This document shows positions 16,865 to 24,732 of a stretch of 32,226 nucleotides of DNA, piece after piece. This stretch comes from Candidatus Pacearchaeota archaeon (lineage in GTDB: Archaea; Nanobdellota; Nanobdellia; Pacearchaeales; GW2011-AR1): the NCBI GenBank assembly GCA_018304325.1, contig JAGVWM010000015.1, positions 1 to 32,226 of the forward strand, read 5' to 3'. Made by a program: the position numbers and the translations under genes. The stretch's first letter is position 1, and each line of letters opens with the position of its first letter. Under the pieces are notes generated by a model. The model saw only the letters and a program-made list of their open reading frames with translations. It ran no database searches and was not told where the DNA came from.

Positions 16865-17776
16865 TTATTCTTTTATAGGAATAGAAGCTTTGAAATAAAA
16901 TGAAGGTAATGGAGGCACATGTTGTTCTGGTGTAATAATTCCATACGTCTTTCTTTTCATCCCTTTTGAGTCTTCTTCTCTTAGTCTAAAGGAGTCTCCA
17001 CTTGATAGTTCATATTCTCCGCCTAGTTTTCCTAGTATGTTTATTACACTTTCTAATCCTATTCCTTGATTTGATTCAAAAAATGCTCTATCCTCAATTT
17101 CTTCTGCAGTATAACCGTCTCTAATTTTTCTTAGAACATCCTTGACATTTATGGGACGATTAACCATATTTTCTATTTCAAAAACATATCTTTCTTTACT
17201 AGAATCAAAATGTGAGACTAGTTTTATTACAGAACCATCAATAGCATATTTCACAGCATTTGAAAGAGTGTTTGATAGTGTAGCTGCAAAAGCATATTGA
17301 TTCATTGAAACTTCTTTTTCAGAATCATTTTTATTATACTGAAATGATAAACCAAGATTTCTTGAAATTATTAAATGATTATGAGCTTCTATTATTTTTC
17401 CAGTTCTTTTTATTGGTTTTGTTTTTTGCCAGCCTTTTTGTAATTCTTCTTTTGAAGCGCTTTCAGAGGCTATACCTTCAATTATATCACTTCCTAACTG
17501 AACCCCTGTTTGTATTAGTGTAGTATATCTTCTTATTTGAAATGCTAATTCTGTAGTTGCTTTCTGTATTTCTTCATTGTGTGGATGTGCTTCTCTTAAT
17601 TTTTGCATTTTCCTTTCATTTTCCTTTAAATCATACAACATTCTTTCTACATTTACATTAATTATATTTAGGGGGGATTTTAGGTGATGAGTTATTATTG
17701 TTCTTCTTGCATCTTCATTTAAAACTACTAATTCTAACTTTTTTTGCAGTTCTTCTATAGTTTGTTTTTCTTCCAT
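16865..17776 (-). CDS. Soluble sensor histidine kinase-like protein
   Basis: H-box-like RTIITHHLKSPLNIINVN, N-box SNTLSNAVKYA, G-box NQGIGLESV; no TM segment. Confidence 0.75.
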   Translation of the reverse strand: MEEKQTIEELQKKLELVVLNEDARRTIITHHLKSPLNIINVNVERMLYDLKENERKMQKLREAHPHNEEIQKATTELAFQIRRYTTLIQTGVQLGSDIIEGIASESASKEELQKGWQKTKPIKRTGKIIEAHNHLIISRNLGLSFQYNKNDSEKEVSMNQYAFAATLSNTLSNAVKYAIDGSVIKLVSHFDSSKERYVFEIENMVNRPINVKDVLRKIRDGYTAEEIEDRAFFESNQGIGLESVINILGKLGGEYELSSGDSFRLREEDSKGMKRKTYGIITPEQHVPPLPSFYFKASIPIKE

Positions 17777-17836
17777 TTTAGTGGAGAATTGGCTAATTTA
17801 GTTAGCTTATAAATCTTTTCAATTAAAAAATTAAAA

Positions 17837-18838
17837 TCAAAAAAGAGTTTTCTGTTTATTTTTTTCTTTAATATTAATAAGTTTTTCAATTTGTTTTTCA
17901 ATTCTTTCTTCAGAAAAATCTCTTTTTGTTAAAATCTCTTTTATTTTGTCAGGATTTATTTCAGGAAATTTTATATCTATATTTTTTCTAACATCTGGTT
18001 TTTTGAATAATTCAAAAACTTCTTTCCAATCAAAATATGTTTCATAATTTTTGAATATATCTATAGGATTTTTATATTTTTGAACAATTTCTAGCGCTTT
18101 TTTTTGACCTATTCCTTTTATTCCTCCGGGATTATAATCAGTTCCAGTTAAAATTCCTATACATATAAGTTGATCATGGTCAATATGGAGATGATTAAGC
18201 ACTTTTTCTAGTTCAATTATCTCAGGATTTATTTCAATTATACCTGAAGCAGTTTTTCTTTTTCTAGCAAGAGTTAGATTTTGAATGAGTAGTGGTGCTC
18301 CAAACAACAAACAATCGTAGTCTTGAGAAGCAACTGCATAAATACCTTTTTCTTTTGATAATTCTGAAGCTTGAGCTTCTCCTTCTCCAGGAGCTTGGAT
18401 AACTGCAATACCCATTGCCTCTAAAAGTTCTTTACTTTCTTCAATCATTGTGCTATTTATAATTGAAAGTTGTTTGCTGTATTTCCTCATATCATCAAAG
18501 TCTTCTTTTTCTTTAGCTTCTTTATACCTTACTTTAGCTAAATCTTTTATTTCTTTTCTTTTTTCTTTAAGAGAATTTTTTAAATCTGGAGCTTTTCCAT
18601 CAAAAACATAAACTAGTTTTACACCTTCACTAAGAAGAGCAATATTTCTGTAAAATAAACCAGACAAATGGCTGGTTATATTTCCCTTCGAATCCATTAG
18701 TGGAGTTCCATCATACTGTCTTATACTACTTAGAAATTGATAGAGGGCATTGAATGCATCAACTGCTACTATTTTTCCTCTTAATTCGTTAGTATCCAAT
18801 TCTTTTCTTGGAACAATATCTCTTATGTTAAGACCCAT
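17837..18838 (-). CDS. fen: Flap endonuclease 1
   Basis: MGLNIRDIVPRKEL, VAVDAFNALYQFLSSIRQYDGTPLMDSKGNITSHLSGLFYR, APGEGEAQAS, GILTGTDYNPGGIKGIGQKKAL; C-terminal KQKTLF. Confidence 0.95.
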   Translation of the reverse strand: MGLNIRDIVPRKELDTNELRGKIVAVDAFNALYQFLSSIRQYDGTPLMDSKGNITSHLSGLFYRNIALLSEGVKLVYVFDGKAPDLKNSLKEKRKEIKDLAKVRYKEAKEKEDFDDMRKYSKQLSIINSTMIEESKELLEAMGIAVIQAPGEGEAQASELSKEKGIYAVASQDYDCLLFGAPLLIQNLTLARKRKTASGIIEINPEIIELEKVLNHLHIDHDQLICIGILTGTDYNPGGIKGIGQKKALEIVQKYKNPIDIFKNYETYFDWKEVFELFKKPDVRKNIDIKFPEINPDKIKEILTKRDFSEERIEKQIEKLINIKEKNKQKTLF

Positions 18839-18888
18839 TAAAAAAACAAGAAATTGCAATATAAATAATTAATTATATGATTATTAAT

Positions 18889-19353
18889 CTATTCAGCTTT
18901 ATCATAACCAAAAATTTCACCATAATCTCTTATAAAATCAATACCTTCTCTGTGACAAGCTGATCTTACTGCATCTTCATCTAGTCTTGCTAAAGCTTCT
19001 TCTAATTTAATCCTTGGAGTTAATTTGTGAGCTTGTGGAGGTAATCTTTTGGGTTTACTATATGTTGATGTAGCATCTTTTTCTCTTAATCTTAATGCTA
19101 ATTTTGCATTTCCCATTTCTTTTTGCCAGTATCTTCCAACTTGTTCTTTAGAAGCATCTGTAATAGGTATCATTTTTTCTTCTCCAAATTCTATTGTAGG
19201 TATAGCAGGAATATGGTAAATTTTTTTTAGTATTTCTTTTGCTTTTGGCAAGTTTTCAGCATCAACTCCATTAGAAAAATCTATTGGTGAGTTATTTACA
19301 GCATCAACTAGACTTCTATATCTATTAATATCTGTTTGAGTTGGCCATTCCAT
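18889..19353 (-). CDS. Hypothetical protein
   Basis: 154-aa ORF on the same strand as and upstream of FEN1. Confidence 0.6.
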   Translation of the reverse strand: MEWPTQTDINRYRSLVDAVNNSPIDFSNGVDAENLPKAKEILKKIYHIPAIPTIEFGEEKMIPITDASKEQVGRYWQKEMGNAKLALRLREKDATSTYSKPKRLPPQAHKLTPRIKLEEALARLDEDAVRSACHREGIDFIRDYGEIFGYDKAE

Positions 19354-19463
19354 AATATGACTTATTTTAGAGTATTTTTAAACCTTTCTATATGTTACTC
19401 CTTATTAGTAATTATTATAATGAATATAAGAACTTTTTAATATCATGTTTGGTTAAAATATAA

Positions 19464-22400
19464 ATGGAAGTTGATTTTATACCTTTAAGCTACGAAGATT
19501 TTGATTTTCAAGGTAAGAATTACATTAAAATAATTGGAAAAACTAGAGATAATAAAAGAATATGTTTAATTGATTCATGTGATGTATTTTTCTGGGCAAT
19601 ATTAAAAGATTCAGTTTCAGAAAAAAAACTAAAAGAATTACATAATAAAATAGAAAAAATTAAAGTTGAAAATGAATCTAGAGTATCTAAAGTAATAAAA
19701 ACAGAAATCAAAGACAAAAACTTCTTAGGAAACAAAGTCAAAGCAATTAAAATATTTATAACAAATCATAAAGATGCTGATAAGTTTTCAGAAAAAATTA
19801 AAGAAAAAGAAATTAAAGCAATAAGAGAAATAGATTTGAATTATATAACAAGATATATTTTAGAAAAAAAATTAATTCCTCTGACTTGGCATTCAATCAA
19901 AGGAAATGTAATAACAAATATAGATGATTTTGGAGGTTTAATAGATTCTTTAGATGTTGATTTAGTAATCAAAGTTGATAAAATATCTGAAACTAAAACT
20001 CAACATAATTTTATACCGAAAGTTTTAGCTATTGACATAGAAACTAAAGAATTTGAAATTGGTAAAGGTGAAATATTAATGATTTCATTAGTTTCTGAAG
20101 GAATAAAAAAAGTTCTAACAACTAAAAAAATTCCAAATTCTCCAAGTTTTGTAGAAATATATAAAGATGAAGAAGAAATGATAGAGTCATTCATAAAACA
20201 TACTAAAAAAATATCTCCAGATATAATTACAGGATATTTTTCAGACGGTTTTGATTTTCCTTATCTAAAAGCAAGAGCTGAAAAAAATAAAATTAAATTA
20301 ACTTTAGGTTTAGATAATTCTGTTTTAAAATTTTCAGGAGGTCAAAATCCAAGAGGAAAAATATCTGGAATTGTTCATGTAGATTTATTAAAATTCATAA
20401 GTGTTGCTTATTCTCAATATCTCCAATCTGAAACACTTTCATTAGGTGAAGTATCAAAAGAGTTATTAGGAGATAAAAAAATAGACCATGAATTTAAACC
20501 AACTGAAAATATGTCTAACGAAGATTGGAAAAAATTTTTTGAATATAATCTCCAAGATTCAATTTTAACATATAATTTATTTAATAAAACTTGGAATGAT
20601 ATGGCTGAATTTTGTAGAATTACACAAGAACCTTTATTTAATGTAACAAGAGATGGGATGTCATCACAAGTTGATAATTATATAATTCACAACTTAGAAA
20701 AATATAATGAGATTATTGAAGAAAAGCCAAGACATGAAGAGATAGGAAAAAGAAGACTAAGAGAAAAATATGAAGGGGCATTTGTATTGCAACCTATACC
20801 AAAATTATATGAAAATATAGCAATGTTTGATTTCACATCATATTGGCCAAGCATTATAGCCACATTTAATCTATCAAGATCTACATATCTGGGTGAGAAA
20901 AAACCAGGAAAAAGTGATTTCTTAGAAGTAGATATAGGAAACAAAAAATATTACTTCTCTAAAAATAAAGGGTTTTTCCCTGAAATGTTGGAAGAAATAA
21001 TTAAAAAAAGAAAGCAATATAAAGAAGACTATAAAAAATTACAAAATAATTTAGTTAAAGCAAGATCAAATGCTTTCAAACTATTAGCAAATGCCTCATA
21101 TGGTTACCAAGGATTTTTTGGAGCAAGATATTATTGTCCTGAAGCTTCTGCTTCAGCAACATCTATTTCAAGAGATTATATTAAAAAAGTGATTAATGAT
21201 TCTGAAAAATCAGGGTTTAAAGTTATCTACTCAGATAGTGTTGATGGGAAGACTAAAGTAATAGTTAAGAAAAATGGGATAATTAATGAAGAATTTATTG
21301 AAAGTTTATTTCAAAAAGAAGATAGTAAAAATTTGCTTGGGAAAGAGTATGATTATAAGAGAGATATAGAAGTTCTAACCTTAAATAAAAATGGAAGATC
21401 TATTTTCAAACCAATTAATTATATTATGAGGCATAAATGCAATAAGATAATGTATAGAGTTCATTTTACTAATAATTGGTATATTGACGTTACTGAAGAT
21501 CATTCTCTAATTGGATATGAAAGAATAAAAAATAACAAACTAAAAAAACTGTCTGATAGACTTATTGAAGTAAAGCCTACTGAAATAAAGAAAAAACTAA
21601 ATTCTATAGTTTGTTTGAAAACAATACCATCTGAATTTCTAAGAAGTAAAGATTACCCCAAAGAAGTTTATGAATTTGCAGGATATTTTATAGGAGATGG
21701 AAGCTTTATGAGGAATAAATCACATACAAAAAATAATAAAGATTATTACTTGAGATTATCTTTAGGTAAAGATAGTTCTGAAGTTTTTGATAAGTTAATA
21801 ACACCTTTAATAAAAAATGGCTTTATAAAAAATTACTGGTGGAGTAAATCAAGAGAAGGAGATTTAGTAGTAAATGGATTAAAATTAATAAATATTATCT
21901 CAAAAGAATTTAGAAGTATTAATGGGAAAAAAATAATTCCGGATTGGTTATTTCATGAAAATGAGAGAAATATTGCCTCGTTTTTAAGAGGTCTATTTTC
22001 AGCAGATGGCTGTGTAATGGTAAGGAACAATGCTCCTGTAATAAAATATACTTCTATTTATGAAGAATATATTGATAATGTAAGGAAATTATTATATAAA
22101 ATTGGAGTTTCTCACTCAGTTTTTAAAGAAAATACAATAAATAAATATAAAGGTTATTCAAGAGGAAGCTATTCAAAGAATATAATTTTGAAGGATAGAA
22201 GACAATTTATTAAAAAAGTTGGCTTTTTACTTGAGCGTAAAAATAAATTAATGAACATAAAAACAAATTCAAGCAAGACAAAAAATATTAAAGATTTTGA
22301 GTTTGATCTTCAGAGTGTTAAGGAAATTAAACTAATTGATGCTCCAGAATATGTCTACGACTTGGAAGTTGATGAAACTCATTGCTTCTTTGCAAACTAT

Positions 22401-23102
22401 GTATTAGCACATAATACAGATTCTATTGCCTTAGAAATGAATAAAAAATCAAAAACTCAGGCACTAGAATTCCTAGGAAGTATTAATAAAAAATTGCCAG
22501 GGATTATGGAATTAGAATTAGAAGATTTTTATAAAAGAGGTATCTGGGTTACAACTAGGGGTGGGAAGATTGGAGCAAAGAAAAAATATGCCTTAATAAA
22601 TGAAAAAGGTAAACTAAAAATTAGAGGTTTTGAAACAGTGAGGAGAGACTGGTGTAATTTAGCACGTGAACTTCAAAATAAAGTTTTGGAAAAAATACTT
22701 AATGAGGGAAATGAAAAATCTGCTTTGGTTTATACAAAGGAAGTAATAAATAAAATTAAAGATCGTAAAGTAAACAAAGGAAGCATAATGATAAAAACAC
22801 AGCTTAAAAAATCCCTTTCTGACTATAAAGCTGTAACTCCTCACGTGACAATTGCAAGGAAAATGTTAGCTAAAGGAATGCCTGTAAATGCCGGAATGCT
22901 GGTTAAATATTATATAGCAGAATCAAGTGATAAAAAAGCTTTGACTAGAGATAGAGCTGTTTTTCCAGATGAGAATAAAAATTATGATATTGACTATTAT
23001 TTGAGCAAACAAATATTACCTGCTGTTGAAAATATCTTCCAAGTATTTGGACTTGATATGTCAGACATCATAAAAGGAACAAAACAAAAAACCTTGTTTT
23101 GA
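19464..23102 (+). CDS. polB: Family B DNA polymerase precursor containing an intein
   Basis: Exo I LAIDIETKE, Exo II GYFSDGFDFPYL, Exo III YNLQDSILTY; motif A FDFTSYWPSII; motif B KLLANASYGY; motif C YSD|TDS split by intein; C-terminal KQKTLF. Confidence 0.95.
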   Translation: MEVDFIPLSYEDFDFQGKNYIKIIGKTRDNKRICLIDSCDVFFWAILKDSVSEKKLKELHNKIEKIKVENESRVSKVIKTEIKDKNFLGNKVKAIKIFITNHKDADKFSEKIKEKEIKAIREIDLNYITRYILEKKLIPLTWHSIKGNVITNIDDFGGLIDSLDVDLVIKVDKISETKTQHNFIPKVLAIDIETKEFEIGKGEILMISLVSEGIKKVLTTKKIPNSPSFVEIYKDEEEMIESFIKHTKKISPDIITGYFSDGFDFPYLKARAEKNKIKLTLGLDNSVLKFSGGQNPRGKISGIVHVDLLKFISVAYSQYLQSETLSLGEVSKELLGDKKIDHEFKPTENMSNEDWKKFFEYNLQDSILTYNLFNKTWNDMAEFCRITQEPLFNVTRDGMSSQVDNYIIHNLEKYNEIIEEKPRHEEIGKRRLREKYEGAFVLQPIPKLYENIAMFDFTSYWPSIIATFNLSRSTYLGEKKPGKSDFLEVDIGNKKYYFSKNKGFFPEMLEEIIKKRKQYKEDYKKLQNNLVKARSNAFKLLANASYGYQGFFGARYYCPEASASATSISRDYIKKVINDSEKSGFKVIYSDSVDGKTKVIVKKNGIINEEFIESLFQKEDSKNLLGKEYDYKRDIEVLTLNKNGRSIFKPINYIMRHKCNKIMYRVHFTNNWYIDVTEDHSLIGYERIKNNKLKKLSDRLIEVKPTEIKKKLNSIVCLKTIPSEFLRSKDYPKEVYEFAGYFIGDGSFMRNKSHTKNNKDYYLRLSLGKDSSEVFDKLITPLIKNGFIKNYWWSKSREGDLVVNGLKLINIISKEFRSINGKKIIPDWLFHENERNIASFLRGLFSADGCVMVRNNAPVIKYTSIYEEYIDNVRKLLYKIGVSHSVFKENTINKYKGYSRGSYSKNIILKDRRQFIKKVGFLLERKNKLMNIKTNSSKTKNIKDFEFDLQSVKEIKLIDAPEYVYDLEVDETHCFFANYVLAHNTDSIALEMNKKSKTQALEFLGSINKKLPGIMELELEDFYKRGIWVTTRGGKIGAKKKYALINEKGKLKIRGFETVRRDWCNLARELQNKVLEKILNEGNEKSALVYTKEVINKIKDRKVNKGSIMIKTQLKKSLSDYKAVTPHVTIARKMLAKGMPVNAGMLVKYYIAESSDKKALTRDRAVFPDENKNYDIDYYLSKQILPAVENIFQVFGLDMSDIIKGTKQKTLF
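21237..22415 (+). mobile_element. 393-aa intein with LAGLIDADG homing endonuclease, inserted in PolB motif C
   Basis: Starts Ser1 SVDGKTKVIVKKNG after YSD; block-B-like VTEDHSLI; endonuclease motifs EFAGYFIGDGSF and FLRGLFSADGCV; ends VLAHN followed by extein TDS. Confidence 0.93.
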
Positions 23103-23136
23103 TTAACTTTATTAATTGATTTTTGTTATTTTTTAT

Positions 23137-23913
23137 ATGAAAATAAGTTATGATATTTTAGGAAATGTGATAATTGCTAAATTTCCTGATGAAGCTAAAA
23201 AGCCTGAAAAAATAAAAGAAGCTAATAAATTGCTGAAAGAGAAAAAAAGTGTTGAAACAATTCTTGAAAAAAAGGAAAAAGTAAAGGGCAGATTAAGAAC
23301 AATTAAGACAAATTATCTAGCTGGCAAGAAAAATAAAGAAGCATTATATTTGGAAAATGGATGCAGGTTTAAATTTAATGTTGAAACTTGTTATTTTTCT
23401 CCTAGGCTAAGTAATGAGAGAAAAGAAATTTATCAGCAGGTAAAGAAAAATGAAAAAGTATTAGTTATGTTTGGAGGGGTTGCACCATATGCTATTGTTA
23501 TTGCTAAGAATTCCAAACCTGAAGTTGTTTATAGTGTTGAATTAGGCAAAGAGTGCAATAAGTATGCAAAACAAAATGTAATTTTAAATAGAGTTAATAA
23601 TGTTAGAATAATTCAGGGAGATGTTAAAAAAGTTATTCCAAAACTGTCAAAAGAAAAACTAAAATTTGACATAATTATTATGCCTAGGCCTAATCTAAAA
23701 GATAGTTTTCTTAATTCAGCTTTTCAAGTAATTAAGAAAAATGGTATAATTAATTATTATGGGTTTTCTTATAACTCTAATGAGATAGTTCAGAATATCC
23801 AAAATGAAGCTAAAAAAGCTAAAAAAATCATTAAAATCATTAAAGTAAAGAAGGCAGGAGATATAGCTCCGTATAAGTTTAGGTGGCGGGTAGATTTTAA
23901 AGTTTTGAATTAG
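23137..23913 (+). CDS. Trm5-like class I SAM-dependent tRNA (guanine-N1)-methyltransferase
   Basis: YDILGNVIIAKFPDE, FNVETCYFSPRLSNER, VLVMFGGVAPYAIVIAK, VVYSVELGKECNKYAKQN, IIMPRPN. Confidence 0.85.
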   Translation: MKISYDILGNVIIAKFPDEAKKPEKIKEANKLLKEKKSVETILEKKEKVKGRLRTIKTNYLAGKKNKEALYLENGCRFKFNVETCYFSPRLSNERKEIYQQVKKNEKVLVMFGGVAPYAIVIAKNSKPEVVYSVELGKECNKYAKQNVILNRVNNVRIIQGDVKKVIPKLSKEKLKFDIIIMPRPNLKDSFLNSAFQVIKKNGIINYYGFSYNSNEIVQNIQNEAKKAKKIIKIIKVKKAGDIAPYKFRWRVDFKVLN

Positions 23914-23938
23914 TAAGGCAGAAAGTTTTAAATATTAA

Positions 23939-23952
23939 TTATACATGTATAA
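23939..23952. promoter_or_regulatory. Palindromic operator-like site upstream of vapB-type gene
   Basis: Perfect 14-bp palindrome TTATACATGTATAA, 3 nt before ATG at 23956. Confidence 0.6.
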
Positions 23953-23955
23953 CTT

Positions 23956-24201
23956 ATGGAAAAAATTAGTACTAAAGTTAAGAAATGGGGAAATTCATTT
24001 GGAGTAGTTATTCCTAAAAATATAGTGAATACTGAACAATTAAAAGAGGGATCTGATATTACTATAATTGTCCAATCAGAAAATAAAACAACTGCTGGAG
24101 ATATTTTTAGGCTAGCTAAAAAACTTAATTTGACAAAACCAAAAAAAACAACAAAAGAACTATTGGATGAAGTTGATAAAGAACTTTGGGATGAGGATTG
24201 A
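23956..24201 (+). CDS. AbrB/SpoVT-type antitoxin (VapB-like)
   Basis: STKVKKWGNSFGVVIPKNIV...LKEGSDITIIVQ. Confidence 0.88.
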   Translation: MEKISTKVKKWGNSFGVVIPKNIVNTEQLKEGSDITIIVQSENKTTAGDIFRLAKKLNLTKPKKTTKELLDEVDKELWDED

Positions 24202-24563
24202 TGAAATATTTTTTTGATACATATGCTCTTGTAGAAATTATTAATCAAAATCAGAGTTACATCAAATTTGCAGATGAGATTATTATAACAACTAGCTTGA
24301 ATGTTTCTGAGTTATATTATTATTTATTAACTAATTATAATCGACAGACTGCTGATTACTGGATAAAAAACCTTAATTTGCAATTTTTTGATATAACTCT
24401 TGGAGTATCTGTTGAATCAGCTAGATTTAGGTATAAATATAAAAAGATGAAATTATCTTATGCAGATTGTATTGGATATATACTTTCATTGAGAAATAAT
24501 CTTAAGTTTCTTACAGGGGATAGACAATTTAAAAACATGAAAAATGTTGAATTTGTAAATTAA
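24201..24563 (+). CDS. PIN-domain toxin (VapC-like)
   Basis: KYFFDTYALVEII, LNVSELYYYLL, LSYADCIGYILSLRNNLKFLTGDRQF; overlaps the antitoxin stop. Confidence 0.88.
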   Translation: MKYFFDTYALVEIINQNQSYIKFADEIIITTSLNVSELYYYLLTNYNRQTADYWIKNLNLQFFDITLGVSVESARFRYKYKKMKLSYADCIGYILSLRNNLKFLTGDRQFKNMKNVEFVN

Positions 24564-24564
24564 G

Positions 24565-24703
24565 ATTATGTCAAGATTCTTGATAAAATCACATCTCGAA
24601 AGATGTGGTTAAATCTTGAGCATTCAAAAGTCCTAAACAAACCACACTTTAAAAAGTGTGGTAAAACTCAAGGACTTTTGAATTTACAACGCCATAACAT
24701 AAT
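24565..24703. ncRNA. Nested inverted-repeat (branched stem) structure; candidate structured RNA or regulatory element
   Basis: Outer ATTATGT/ACATAAT; arm 1 TCAAGATT/AATCTTGA enclosing CACATCT-CGAA-AGATGTG; arm 2 ATTCAAAAGTCCT/AGGACTTTTGAAT enclosing CCACACTT-TAAA-AAGTGTGG. Confidence 0.55.
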
Positions 24704-24732
24704 TTTTAAACAAGGTTCTTTTTTAACAAATT

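Noticed and set aside
19621-19628. General poor sequence quality as the cause of all frameshifts
   Set aside because: PolB and other long genes keep long A runs in frame, so errors are not pervasive; individual junctions still need read-level checks.
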